This document shows, piece after piece, positions 18,075 to 26,293 of a stretch of 64,000 nt of DNA (position 1 is its first letter; every line of letters begins with the position of its first letter). The position numbers were made by a program, and so were the translations under genes. The notes beneath the pieces are model-generated. The model was not told where the DNA came from. It saw nothing but the letters and a program-made list of their open reading frames with translations, and did not search any database. This DNA comes from Brevundimonas sp. (lineage in GTDB: Bacteria > Pseudomonadota > Alphaproteobacteria > Caulobacterales > Caulobacteraceae): NCBI RefSeq assembly GCF_027484365.1, contig NZ_JAIXTC010000015.1, positions 1-64,000 of the forward strand, read 5' to 3'.

Positions 18075-19223
18075 TCAAGCCGCGCAGCTTTCGAAGCCCG
18101 CCCGGATCGCGGCCTCGTCAAGGTCGCGGCCGATGAAGACGGCGCGGGACCAGCGGCGTTCGGCGGCGCCCCACTCGCGCTGGAGGTCGCCCTCCAGGAT
18201 CATGTGGACGGCCTGGAAGACGAGGCGTCTGTCCTCCCCCTCGACATTGATGATGCCCTTGGCGCGCAGGATGTCCTGGCCCTTCTCGCCCAGCAGCTTG
18301 TCGAGCCAGGCGGTGAATTTCACGCCGTTCATGGGGCGGTCGAGCGACAGGGAGATGCCCTTGATGTCGTCGGCATGATTGTGCCCGCGCGGACCGGGAC
18401 CGGACGTCGAAACACCGTCCGAACCGTCCGAACCGTCCGGTCCATCCGCATGGTCGTGCCCGTGACGGGCGTGATCGTGCTCATGATGATCGTGGTCGTG
18501 GCCGCAGTGTTCATCGTGGACATGGCCGGCCTCGCCATGGGCGGGGTTGGCGAACTCCGGATTGATGTCGAGGATCCGCTCGAGGTCGAAACCGTGCAGG
18601 CCGAGGACCTGGTCGAGCGGCACATTGGCCCGTTCGGCGCGGGTGATAGGGGCGAGCGGGTTCAGCTTGCGCAGGCGTTGTTCGACGGCGACCAGTTCGG
18701 CCTCGCCGACCAGGTCGGTCTTGTTGAGGATAATGCGGTCGGCGAAGGCGACCTGTTCGCGGGCCTCCTTGGAGTCGTCGAGCCGGGCCATCACGTGTTT
18801 GGCGTCGACCAGGGCGGTGACGCTGTCGAGGGTGGTCTTGGCCTTGACGTCCTCGTCGACGAAGAAGGTCTGGGCGACTGGGCCGGGGTCGGCGAGGCCC
18901 GTGGTCTCGACGATGATGGCGTCGAAGGCGGGGGCGCCCGGCTTCTGGCGCTTCATCAGGCCGGCGACGACGCGGATCAGGTCGCCGCGCACCGTGCAGC
19001 AGACACAGCCGTTGTTCATCTCGAACACGTCCTCGTCGGCGCCGACCACGAGGTCGTTGTCGATGCCGATCTCGCCGAACTCGTTGACGATGACGGCGTA
19101 CCGCTTGCCGTGGTCCTCGGTCAGGATGCGGTTGAGCAGGGTGGTCTTGCCCGCGCCGAGATAGCCGGTGAGGACGGTGACGGGGATTTTGCCGGAGGTG
19201 GCGCTGGCGGTGGTGTCGGTCAT
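18075..19223 (-). CDS. COG0523/CobW-family GTPase metallochaperone
   Basis: The 382-residue G3E GTPase has Walker A GYLGAGKTTLLN, a NEFGEIGIDNDL switch, the metal-binding CVCC motif, and NKTD for guanine specificity. A His/Asp-rich loop at about residues 230-262 (repeats of HDHDHHEHDH type) is followed by a CobW C-terminal domain. Family members deliver Zn or other metals to client proteins under limitation. It lies downstream of a CDF exporter and a NicO/UreH-like protein on one strand, pointing to zinc or nickel/cobalt homeostasis. A GSD tandem repeat follows the His-rich loop. Confidence 0.92.
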   Translation of the reverse strand: MTDTTASATSGKIPVTVLTGYLGAGKTTLLNRILTEDHGKRYAVIVNEFGEIGIDNDLVVGADEDVFEMNNGCVCCTVRGDLIRVVAGLMKRQKPGAPAFDAIIVETTGLADPGPVAQTFFVDEDVKAKTTLDSVTALVDAKHVMARLDDSKEAREQVAFADRIILNKTDLVGEAELVAVEQRLRKLNPLAPITRAERANVPLDQVLGLHGFDLERILDINPEFANPAHGEAGHVHDEHCGHDHDHHEHDHARHGHDHADGPDGSDGSDGVSTSGPGPRGHNHADDIKGISLSLDRPMNGVKFTAWLDKLLGEKGQDILRAKGIINVEGEDRRLVFQAVHMILEGDLQREWGAAERRWSRAVFIGRDLDEAAIRAGFESCAA

Positions 19224-19260
19224 GGGCGCTAGATGGCGGCTGGTGTCCGGGAATGGAAGT

Positions 19261-19281
19261 CCCTCTCCCGCCGGGAGAGGG
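19261..19281. repeat. Solo hairpin of the palindromic repeat family
   Basis: A CCCTCTCCC/GGGAGAGGG hairpin lies 3 nt past the stop codon of the CDF gene and upstream of the GTPase gene. It could attenuate transcription between the two. Confidence 0.6.
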
Positions 19282-19284
19282 AAG

Positions 19285-20262
19285 TCAGCAGGTCGGGCAG
19301 TCCGGCATGACGTCGGTCTCGAGCTGGAGCGTCGTGTGGGCGATGGCGAACCTCGTCTTCGCCAGGGTCTGGGCCTCGGCCAGCAGGGCGCGGGGGTCGC
19401 CGCGGTCGTGGACGAGGTGGGCGGTCAGGGCGGTGGTCGTCGTCGACAGGTTCCAGACGTGCAGGTCGTGGACGGCGCGGACTCCGGGCAGGGCGACGAG
19501 GGCCTCCCGCACCGCCGTGACATCGACCGAGCCGGGGGCGGCGTCCATGGCGAGGCCGACCGAATCCTTCAGCAGGCCCCAGGTGCCCCACAGGATGACG
19601 GCGACGATCACGATCGACACGACGGGATCGAGGATCGACCAGCCGGTGAACATGATGATCGCGCCCGAGAGAACCACGCCGATCGACACCCCGGCGTCGG
19701 CCATCATGTGCAGATAGGCGCCGCGCGCGTTCAGGTCCGAATGCTGGTCGCGCATGAACATCAGCGCCGTGCCGAGGTTGATGACGAAGCCGATGCCGGC
19801 GACGATCATGATGACGCCCGACTGGACCGGGGCGGGGTCGGCCAGGCGCTGGAGGGCCTCGAAGGCGATGGCCCCGCAGGCGAAGATGAGCAGGAGGGCG
19901 TTGGCCAGGGCGGCGAGAATGGTCGCCTTGCCGAAGCCGTAGGTCAGCTGTTTGCCCGCCGCGCGACGGGCGAGGACGGCCGCGCCCCCGGCCATGGCGA
20001 GCCCGAGGACATCGGACAGATTGTGCCCGGCGTCGGCCAGAAGGGCGGTCGAGCCGGAATAGAGGCCGGCCCCGAATTCGCAGGCGACGAAGGCGAGGTT
20101 GACGATCAGGCCGACGAGGTAGCGCCAGTCGCCGGTGTCGACGGGCCCGTGGGCGTGACCGTGATGGCCGTGGGAATGACCGTGGCCATGCGAATGGTCG
20201 TGACCGTGGTGGTTATGCCCACTGTGGTCATGGTCGTGATGGGCGTGGTCGTGGGAAGCCAT
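19285..20262 (-). CDS. Cation diffusion facilitator (ZitB/CzcD-like Zn exporter)
   Basis: The 325-residue inner-membrane antiporter exports Zn(II) or related ions. It starts with a His-rich cytoplasmic tail (residues 3-40, about half His). Six transmembrane helices follow, with LLADAGHNLSD in helix 2 (the H-x-x-x-D site) and HMMADAGVSIG in helix 5. The C-terminal cytoplasmic dimerisation domain contains VRAVHDLHVWNLS, as in CzcD/ZitB. The NicO/UreH-like gene ends 9 nt upstream, so the two are co-transcribed. Confidence 0.95.
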   Translation of the reverse strand: MASHDHAHHDHDHSGHNHHGHDHSHGHGHSHGHHGHAHGPVDTGDWRYLVGLIVNLAFVACEFGAGLYSGSTALLADAGHNLSDVLGLAMAGGAAVLARRAAGKQLTYGFGKATILAALANALLLIFACGAIAFEALQRLADPAPVQSGVIMIVAGIGFVINLGTALMFMRDQHSDLNARGAYLHMMADAGVSIGVVLSGAIIMFTGWSILDPVVSIVIVAVILWGTWGLLKDSVGLAMDAAPGSVDVTAVREALVALPGVRAVHDLHVWNLSTTTTALTAHLVHDRGDPRALLAEAQTLAKTRFAIAHTTLQLETDVMPDCPTC

Positions 20263-20271
20263 CCGGCTACC

Positions 20272-20931
20272 CTAGTGCTGGTGCAGCACGACGAGAAGGC
20301 CGATCGCGATCAGGGCGAGGCCGAGGATGGCGCCCTCGTAGCGCGCCCATCGCTCCAGCCTGAGCACCGAGGCGCCCGCGCGGGCCAGGGTGGTGAAGGT
20401 GGCCATGCCGAGAATGGTGCCGACGGCGAACACGAGCACCAGCAGGGCGAGGGCCCCGACGCCTTCCTGGGCCGAAGACATATAGATGGGCAGCAGCACC
20501 TCGCCCGGCGACAGGGCCATGACGGCGACCAGACCCCAGAAGGCCGTCGCATGGCCGACCGTGGGCTCGGCCAGATCGAGGGCGGGCCCTCCGGCCATGA
20601 CCGGGCGGCGGATGGCCGACTTGATCAGGTAGAAGCCGCCGAAGCCGAACAGGAGGACGGCGGACAGGTGGGGCAGCAGGCCCGCCACCAGTTCGTCCAG
20701 GGCCAGGCCTGCGGCGACGATCAGTGAGCCGACCAGGGCGGTGGTGGCGATATGGGCCAGACCGGCGGCGCTGACCGCCATAAGGCTGCGCGGCAGGCTC
20801 CAGCGCTGGGCGCGGCCGACCAGGACGAAGGGCAGCCAGTGGGTCGGCAGGGCCGCATGCAGAAAGGCCGCCGCGAATCCGCCCCCCAGAAGGGACCACA
20901 GGACCGGCTGTTCGAGATCGGGCGGCGACAT
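20272..20931 (-). CDS. NicO/UreH-like multi-pass membrane protein
   Basis: The 219-residue protein has about six hydrophobic helices. It carries FLHAALPTHWLPFVLVGRAQ in helix 1 and GLAHIATTALVG in helix 2, resembling the paired His motifs of UreH/NicO-superfamily transporters (GFxHxxxPDHW and GxxH). A role in metal transport is inferred from this and from the CDF and COG0523 genes behind it. Family assignment is not certain; a TauE-like or DsbD_2-like annotation is also plausible. A Zur-like palindrome lies 15-32 nt upstream of the ATG. Confidence 0.72.
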   Translation of the reverse strand: MSPPDLEQPVLWSLLGGGFAAAFLHAALPTHWLPFVLVGRAQRWSLPRSLMAVSAAGLAHIATTALVGSLIVAAGLALDELVAGLLPHLSAVLLFGFGGFYLIKSAIRRPVMAGGPALDLAEPTVGHATAFWGLVAVMALSPGEVLLPIYMSSAQEGVGALALLVLVFAVGTILGMATFTTLARAGASVLRLERWARYEGAILGLALIAIGLLVVLHQH

Positions 20932-20945
20932 TGACCCCGCTATAG

Positions 20946-20963
20946 CGTGTTACTTTATAACGG
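20946..20963 (-). promoter_or_regulatory. Candidate Zur-type operator of the metal operon
   Basis: GTTAC-TTT-ATAAC (20949-20961) is an imperfect AT-rich inverted repeat in GC-rich DNA. It resembles the GTTATA-rTAAC half-sites of Zur boxes and lies 18 nt upstream of the first gene of the metal run. It overlaps the stop codon of the preceding gene. The assignment rests on resemblance and context only. Confidence 0.35.
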
Positions 20964-22544
20964 TCGAGGGGTTTCGTCGCTGATTGCGATCGAGGGGGTC
21001 TCGACGATCGCCCAGACCTCGGGGACGGCCAGCGGCCGGTCGCAGACGGCTTCCAGCGTCCGGCCGTCGCGGGCGCCGTAGCGGACGGGCAGGTTCCGGG
21101 CGCAGCGCGCCTGGACGGCGTCGAACATGGCGCGGCTGGCCTGTTGCGGATCATAACCTTCGACCGTGTCGATGACCGGCTCGCCGGACAGGACCCCGCA
21201 GTCGGCTCCATCCAGCTTCAGCGCGCCGGGGGTGTCGTAGAAGCCCCGCGGACCGGAGCAGTTGCGAGCGGCGACGTGCATCAGGGCGGCGGCGCGCAGA
21301 TCCTCATCATCGGGGCGGTTGTCGAGGGTCACGCCAAGGCTGGTGAGGCGCGTCTTGATCATCGCCCAGCGGGTGGCGCCGGGGCCGTCGAGCAGGACCG
21401 CGACGGCGCTGTCCGGACCGATCAGGGCGCGGAAATCGCTGACGCCATAGCCGGTCGGGCTGAGACGAGCGGCGTCAAGCAGGGCCTTCCAGAGGGTGAA
21501 GACGTCGCCGCTTCCGGCCTTGCGGGCTTCAAGATCGGCGATCCACTGGATCAGGACGCCGCAGTCGTAGGGACCGTCGCCGGACTGCAGACGGGCGGGA
21601 TCGAGATCGCGGTCCCCGAGGGTGTGACGGCAGCCGTTCAGGCGCCGCGTGATGCGCGCCCGGGCATCGGACTCGTCCATGGCTCCGGTGGAGACCGCGC
21701 CGATCAGGGCCGCATAGTCGGCACCGCCCTCGTGCAGCCAGGGCGCCGTGTCCTCGTCGCGGGATTCCACGCTGTGGCCGTTCCACAGGTGGAAGGTCTC
21801 GTGCCAGACAAAGGGAGTCACGTCTTCGATCGTCTGGCGCCAGGCGTCGCCCCGGAAGCGGACGGAGATGACCCCCGTGTCGGTGACGTCACCCCGGAAG
21901 GTGGGAGGGCCGGGGCTGTCGATGCTGCCGATCAAGACAGAATGGAATGGCAGTCCGGTGCCGAGCCGCGCCTCATAGAAGGCCAGGGAGTCGAACAGGC
22001 TGCGGCGCAGGGACCGGACCAGTTCCGGGTCGACATTGGCGCCGGTGACGACGGTGCCGCCCGCGTCGGTCGCGATGTCGGAGGCGGGCCCGACATAGGC
22101 GTAGCCGTCGATGGCGCGGGCGTCGGGCAGGGCGGCCTCTCCGGGCGCGAGTTCGAACGACAGGGTGGTGGGAACGCCCTCCAGCTTCAGTCCGGGCCCG
22201 TAGACGACGCGGCCCTCGCCGGCGAGGCTGAGGCCCATATAGATGCGATCGACCTCGGCGGCGTCAGGGCGGATCTGGAGTTCGAACGCGTCGAACGGCT
22301 TGTCGCCGGTGATCGCGCCGTCGGCGAGGGTCAGACCCGGGGTGGTCACGGTCCACAGGGTGCGGATGGTGTCGTGGTCGGAGAAGGCGACGCGAGTGAC
22401 CGGGCGGGGCAGGGTGTAGCGAACCGTGACACCCGCATCGGTGTCCGAGGCGACGGCCTGGGCGACAGGCGTGTCCTGGGCGGTCGCGTCGGTCGTGAAT
22501 ACCGCCAAGGCGAGCGCGGCGGCGACTGTGAACGGTTTCAGCAT
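20955..22544 (-). CDS. Secreted HExxH protein, gluzincin-peptidase-like
   Basis: The 529-residue protein has a Sec signal peptide (MLKPFTVAAALALAVF, cleaved after ATA near residue 21). Two beta-rich regions follow, then a putative zinc site: H248-E-T-F-H252 followed by WLHEGGADY with E272, the spacing and sequence of M1/M61-like metallopeptidases. Paired Cys residues (C308/C327 region and later) suggest periplasmic disulfides. Substrate and true activity are unknown. It is a single gene followed by the metal operon, whose candidate operator overlaps its stop. Confidence 0.75.
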   Translation of the reverse strand: MLKPFTVAAALALAVFTTDATAQDTPVAQAVASDTDAGVTVRYTLPRPVTRVAFSDHDTIRTLWTVTTPGLTLADGAITGDKPFDAFELQIRPDAAEVDRIYMGLSLAGEGRVVYGPGLKLEGVPTTLSFELAPGEAALPDARAIDGYAYVGPASDIATDAGGTVVTGANVDPELVRSLRRSLFDSLAFYEARLGTGLPFHSVLIGSIDSPGPPTFRGDVTDTGVISVRFRGDAWRQTIEDVTPFVWHETFHLWNGHSVESRDEDTAPWLHEGGADYAALIGAVSTGAMDESDARARITRRLNGCRHTLGDRDLDPARLQSGDGPYDCGVLIQWIADLEARKAGSGDVFTLWKALLDAARLSPTGYGVSDFRALIGPDSAVAVLLDGPGATRWAMIKTRLTSLGVTLDNRPDDEDLRAAALMHVAARNCSGPRGFYDTPGALKLDGADCGVLSGEPVIDTVEGYDPQQASRAMFDAVQARCARNLPVRYGARDGRTLEAVCDRPLAVPEVWAIVETPSIAISDETPRPL

Positions 22545-22619
22545 GGCGCGGTCCCCCGAAGCTCCACGACCGGGACTGTGGCTGATGAGTTGTGGCGAGG
22601 TCTGGGCGGACTCCTTACC

Positions 22620-22667
22620 CTTTCGTCATTCTGCGGCTCCGCGGCCCGGGCCCCGGAATGACGAAAG
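22620..22667. repeat. Short palindrome of the second repeat family
   Basis: A 48-bp inverted repeat with 12-bp ends CTTTCGTCATTC/GAATGACGAAAG and a GGCCCGGGCC centre. It begins 5 nt past the stop of the cfa-like gene. It is related to the element within the methyltransferase gene. Confidence 0.7.
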
Positions 22668-22672
22668 AGGCC

Positions 22673-23995
22673 TCACCGATACAGGCTGCCCCGGTCCAGC
22701 GGCAGGCCGCTCGGGCCGGCGCGGCGGCGCTGGGCGACCGTCTGGTAGACGAGGATGGAGCCGCGCTCGAAGCCCTTGGCGCACATGGCGAAGAAGATGA
22801 GCCACAGGCGGGTGCGTTCCTCCCCGACCAGGGCGACGGCCTCGTCGCGGCGGGCCATCAGGCGGCGGGACCATTCGGCGGTGGTGGCCTGGAAATGTTC
22901 GCGCAGGTCCTCGACGTCCAGAACCTCGAAACCGAGGCGGCCGAGGTTGGTCACGGTCATGCCGATGGTGTCCAGCTCTCCGCCCGGGAAGATGAAGCGG
23001 CCAATGGTGCGGGTCGCATTGGTCTGGGGGGTGATGTTGCCGGGATCGCGGCCGCCGCGCCGGGTCGAGGCCTGGTGGAAATAGAGGCCGCCCGGCTTCA
23101 GCAGCCGATGCATTTCGAGGAAGTGGCGGTCGTGGTTGGCGAAGCCGACGTGTTCGAACATCTCGACCTGGGAGATGGCGTCGAAATGGTCGCGCATCAT
23201 CAGGTCGCGGTAGTCCTTGAGCTCCAGGGTGATCCTGTCCTGCAGGCCGAGGCGGGCGACCTTGGCCTCGGCGAAGGCGAGCTGTTCCTCCGACAGGGTC
23301 ACGCCGTGGACGGAGACTCCATAATGCTGCGCGGCCCAGCAGGAGAGCCCGCCCCAGCCGCAACCGACGTCGAGCAGCTTCTGGCCGGGCTTGAGGCGCA
23401 GCTTGCGGCAGATGAGGTCCAGCTTGCGGGTCTGGGCGTCTTCCAGCGACTGGTCCGGGTCGGCGTAGGAGGCGCTGGAATAGACCATCTCCGGATCCAG
23501 GAAGAGGCCGTAGAAGTCGTTGCCCACGTCGTAATGGAAGGAGATGAAGTCTTTGTCCTTGCGCGCGGACTTGTCCCGGCGCTGGCCGGCTTCTCCGGTG
23601 GGGTCGTAGGCGGCGTCGCCGACGCTGCGTTTCGACCCGGCCATCAGGAAGGGAATCAGTTCGCGCGCGATCAGACCCTTGTCGACCCGGCGCGGCAGGT
23701 GGACGGCACGGCCGTGGTCCCAGCGGTCGGCGGCCTCCAGCGGCGACCCGCCCTCGATGCGGATATCGCCGGTGGCGTAGAGCTCGAACAGGGTCATCAG
23801 GCCGGGCTTGAGCACCAGACGACGGACGGCGGACGGGTCGGAGAGCACAATGCGGATGTCGTCGCGCGCCTTCGGGCCGAGGGGAATGACCTCGCCGGTC
23901 CAGAGCTCAAGCGACAGGTCGGCCTGCAGATGCCCGGCTATATGGGAGGCGATGCGGCGGGCGGCGGTGACCCGGCGGTCGATCGTCTGGGTCAT
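22673..23995 (-). CDS. cfa: Cyclopropane-fatty-acyl-phospholipid synthase family methyltransferase
   Basis: The 440-residue SAM-dependent enzyme of the Cfa/CmaS family adds a methylene group to unsaturated acyl chains of membrane phospholipids. The N-terminal lipid-binding region is followed by ISFHYDVGNDFYGLFLDPEMVYSSASY (read in parts), SAM motif LLDVGCGWGGLSCW, a VTLSEEQLAFA segment and MFEHVGFANHDRHF, then the C-terminal GFERGSI. These match Cfa. The product could differ from plain cyclopropane, since the family also makes branched or methylated lipids. It is divergent from rplU. Confidence 0.92.
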   Translation of the reverse strand: MTQTIDRRVTAARRIASHIAGHLQADLSLELWTGEVIPLGPKARDDIRIVLSDPSAVRRLVLKPGLMTLFELYATGDIRIEGGSPLEAADRWDHGRAVHLPRRVDKGLIARELIPFLMAGSKRSVGDAAYDPTGEAGQRRDKSARKDKDFISFHYDVGNDFYGLFLDPEMVYSSASYADPDQSLEDAQTRKLDLICRKLRLKPGQKLLDVGCGWGGLSCWAAQHYGVSVHGVTLSEEQLAFAEAKVARLGLQDRITLELKDYRDLMMRDHFDAISQVEMFEHVGFANHDRHFLEMHRLLKPGGLYFHQASTRRGGRDPGNITPQTNATRTIGRFIFPGGELDTIGMTVTNLGRLGFEVLDVEDLREHFQATTAEWSRRLMARRDEAVALVGEERTRLWLIFFAMCAKGFERGSILVYQTVAQRRRAGPSGLPLDRGSLYR

Positions 23996-24101
23996 GGCAA
24001 GGGTCCCTCGTAGCGCGGCTTCGTCTTTGCACGGCGGGTGAGAACGGGGCTAGATCAGCCGTCGAATTGAGCGCCCGAGGGCGTTTTCGGCGCCTTTCGC
24101 G

Positions 24102-24129
24102 TTGACTCGGGACCCGCCCTCCGTATATG
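24102..24129 (+). promoter_or_regulatory. Sigma-70-type promoter of rplU-rpmA
   Basis: TTGACT (24102-24107) and TATATG (24124-24129) are separated by 16 bp. They lie about 70 nt ahead of the rplU start codon, in the gap divergent from cfa. Confidence 0.7.
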
Positions 24130-24140
24130 TCGCCGCTCTT

Positions 24141-24177
24141 CGCCCGCGGGGTCTACCCGGCGGGCGCATCCTTTTTT
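24141..24177 (+). promoter_or_regulatory. Leader stem-loop with T-run ahead of rplU
   Basis: A stem CGCCCGC/GCGGGCG with an inner GGG/CCC is followed 5 nt later by six T, between the promoter and the rplU start. It looks like an attenuator or a protein-binding leader. Autogenous control by L21 is a guess. Confidence 0.5.
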
Positions 24178-24198
24178 GCGTTACGCTGAGGCTCCAAC

Positions 24199-24762
24199 AT
24201 GTACGCGGTGATCAAGACCGGCGGCAAGCAGTACCGGGTTCAACCGGGCGACACGATCGTCGTCGAGAAGCTCGATGGCGATGCCGGCCAGGAACTGAAG
24301 TTCGACAGCGTCCTGATGCTGGGCGGCGACAAGGGCGTGACCCTCGGCGCACCGCTGATCGACGGCGCCTTCGTCGGCGCGACCCTGATCGAGACCCGCA
24401 AGGGCGAGAAGATCAAGATCTTCAAGAAGACCCGCCGTCAGGGCTATCGCCGTACCAACGGCCATCGCCAGATGGAATCGGTCCTGCGCATCACCGGCAT
24501 CGACGGCGCCGGCGAGACCGCCAAGTGGGACGGCAAGATCGACCTGATGACCAAGGCCGAGATCAACCTGCGCGCCCGTGGCCTGGCCAAGCGCGCCGCG
24601 ACCTCGGACCTCGGTTCGACCGAGACGGTCGTCGCCCAGGGCTCCAAGTCCTCGGCCAAGGTCGAAGCCGGCGTGGTGGAAGCTTCGGCCAAGCCTGCGA
24701 AGGCTCCGGCCAAGAAGGCCGCCGCCAAGACCGAAACCGCCGCTTCGACCGACGAAGCCTAA
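24199..24762 (+). CDS. rplU: 50S ribosomal protein L21
   Basis: The core (residues 1-103) is standard L21: MYAVIKTGGKQYRVQPGD at the start and KIKIFKKTRRQGYRRTNGHRQ with the family's RNA-binding signature. At 187 residues it is much longer than the usual 102-105. The additional 80 residues begin with a segment DGKIDLMTKAEINLRARGLA and end in an Ala/Lys-rich tail with KAPAKKAAAKTE, as in some other alphaproteobacterial L21 proteins. It is the first gene of the rplU-rpmA unit, behind a clear promoter and leader hairpin. Confidence 0.97.
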   Translation: MYAVIKTGGKQYRVQPGDTIVVEKLDGDAGQELKFDSVLMLGGDKGVTLGAPLIDGAFVGATLIETRKGEKIKIFKKTRRQGYRRTNGHRQMESVLRITGIDGAGETAKWDGKIDLMTKAEINLRARGLAKRAATSDLGSTETVVAQGSKSSAKVEAGVVEASAKPAKAPAKKAAAKTETAASTDEA

Positions 24763-24818
24763 ACAAGACGCGCGCCAGCAGGTCCTACGGCCGCTAGCGC
24801 AACGAAGAGAGAGTTCAG

Positions 24819-25103
24819 ATGGCTCACAAGAAATCCGGTGGTTCGTCGCGTAACGGTCGCGACTCTCACTCCAAGCGCCTCGGCGTGAAGAAGTTCGGCG
24901 GCGAGAACGTTCTGGCCGGCAACATCCTCGTGCGCCAGCGCGGCACCACCTTCCACCCGGGCGACAACGTCGGCCTGGGCCGCGACCACACCCTGTTCGC
25001 CACCGAGCACGGCGCCGTGAAGTTCACCAAGAAAGCCAACGGCCGTTGTTACGTGTCGATCATTCCGGCGAATGACGACCAGATGGCCCTCGCCGCCGAG
25101 TAA
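24819..25103 (+). CDS. rpmA: 50S ribosomal protein L27
   Basis: The 94-residue L27 protein lies near the peptidyl-transferase centre. It starts [16 protein letters not shown] with the basic flexible N-terminus, followed by LGVKKFGGE and [23 protein letters not shown]. No N-terminal propeptide is present, unlike Firmicutes L27. It lies 57 nt after rplU with AGAGAG before the start. A terminator-like hairpin follows 70 nt downstream. Confidence 0.98.
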   Translation: MAHKKSGGSSRNGRDSHSKRLGVKKFGGENVLAGNILVRQRGTTFHPGDNVGLGRDHTLFATEHGAVKFTKKANGRCYVSIIPANDDQMALAAE

Positions 25104-25172
25104 CGCGACACCGGATTTCGGATCGCGTTGCTCCTGAAAAAGCAGCCGATCCGGACCAAGGGAAATATTCCG

Positions 25173-25206
25173 CGGGGAGTCTGGATCACCAGGCTCCCCG
25201 TTTGCG
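25173..25206 (+). terminator. Terminator after rpmA
   Basis: A stem of CGGGGAG-CTGG paired with CCAG-CTCCCCG with one mismatch is followed by TTTGCGTTT. It would end the rplU-rpmA transcript ahead of the acetyltransferase gene. Confidence 0.65.
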
Positions 25207-25270
25207 TTTCCCCGCCTCGAAGTCCGCCCGAGCCCTCCAAGGAGGCGGACCGCATACCGAGGCTGGAACC

Positions 25271-25804
25271 ATGTGCGTCATCGAAACCTCTCCGGTCGTT
25301 GAGACCCGGCGTCTTGTGCTGCGCGCGCCGTCGCCGCAGGACGTGCCCACGATCGCCCGCCTGGCCAATGACGAGGCCATCACCCGCAACACGCTGCGCA
25401 TGCCCTATCCCTATCGTCCGGCCGACGCCGAGGCGTTCGTGACCGATGTGGCCGCCCAGAACCCGGCCAGGGCCAACACCTTCCTGATCGAGCATGAGGA
25501 TCTGGGGCCGGTCGGGGTCATCGGGCTGTTCGAGGATGCCGATCTGGCCCCCGAGATCGGCTACTGGATCGGCCGGTCCTTCTGGGGGCGGGGCTTCGCC
25601 ACCGAGGCGCTGGAAGGGGCTCTGGTCTGGGCCGGCAAACGTTGGCGCAGACGGGCGCTGATGTCCGGACATTTCGCCGACAACCTGGCGTCGGCGCGCG
25701 TGCTGGAGAAGGCCGGCTTCCTCTACACGGGCGAGGTCCGGCGTCAGTTCAGCAGGGCCCGGGGGGCTCCGGTCGAGACGCGCCGGATGGTCTGGCTGGC
25801 CTAG
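25271..25804 (+). CDS. GNAT-family N-acetyltransferase (RimJ/RimL type)
   Basis: The 177-residue acetyl-CoA-dependent N-acetyltransferase has the opening VVETRRLVLRAPSPQDV, the A-motif region GYWIGRSFWGRGFATEAL (acetyl-CoA pyrophosphate loop) and DNLASARVLEKAGFLYTGE, typical of the RimJ/RimL branch. ATG 25271 is the start, with GGCTGGAA upstream. Its position just after rplU-rpmA is common in alphaproteobacteria, where obgE often follows; here a palindromic repeat follows instead. The acetylated substrate is unknown. Confidence 0.9.
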   Translation: MCVIETSPVVETRRLVLRAPSPQDVPTIARLANDEAITRNTLRMPYPYRPADAEAFVTDVAAQNPARANTFLIEHEDLGPVGVIGLFEDADLAPEIGYWIGRSFWGRGFATEALEGALVWAGKRWRRRALMSGHFADNLASARVLEKAGFLYTGEVRRQFSRARGAPVETRRMVWLA

Positions 25805-25814
25805 CCAGTTGTTA

Positions 25815-25991
25815 CCTTCTCCCCTTGCGGGAGAAGGTGGCAGCCGAAGGCTGACGGATGAGGGGTCATGCCGGCGGCGAGGTTTGCGGCGACAAGGCTG
25901 ACTTCGAATGTCAGCGTGACCCCTCACCCGACCGCGCAAGAACGACGGCTTCGCCGCCGTGCGCGATCTCCCTCTCCCGCAAGGGGAGAGG
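25815..25991. repeat. Full-length palindromic element, copy A
   Basis: A 177-bp element: left hairpin CCTTCTCCCC/GGGAGAAGG, GGCAGCCGAAGGCTGACGG, GATGAGGGGT, a core beginning GCCGGCGGCGAGG, then GTGACCCCTCA, a second palindrome and a closing hairpin. It exactly spans the gap between two convergent genes, 10 nt and 4 nt from their stop codons. Confidence 0.8.
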
Positions 25992-25995
25992 GCCT

Positions 25996-26190
25996 TTACC
26001 CTGTGACGCTCGGGCCGAAGGCGACGACGGCGGCCACGACGCCGCCGACGACGGCTGCGCAGGCGCCGGCCACGAAGGCGAAGGCCGTGCGGGTCTGGCG
26101 ACGGCGCATGCCGCCGGTGCGGACCGAACGGATGATGACGAACGGCGACCGGTCGAAGGCTTCTGAGCCTATGATGTTATGCTGGGACAT
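25996..26190 (-). CDS. Small single-pass membrane protein
   Basis: A 64-residue protein with a polar basic N-terminal half (FVIIRSVRTGGMRRRQTR) and one Ala/Val-rich hydrophobic helix (about residues 36-60) at the C-terminus. GGGGAG lies 9 nt before the ATG. No family is recognised. Its stop lies 4 nt from repeat copy A. Confidence 0.6.
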   Translation of the reverse strand: MSQHNIIGSEAFDRSPFVIIRSVRTGGMRRRQTRTAFAFVAGACAAVVGGVVAAVVAFGPSVTG

Positions 26191-26293
26191 GGAGACGCTC
26201 CCCGAACTGATTGGGTCCGAGGAAGGCAGTCAGGGTGCGTCTGAAAGATGGCGAACGGCGTTCAGGCGCGAATCCGTGATCGGATAATCGTCG

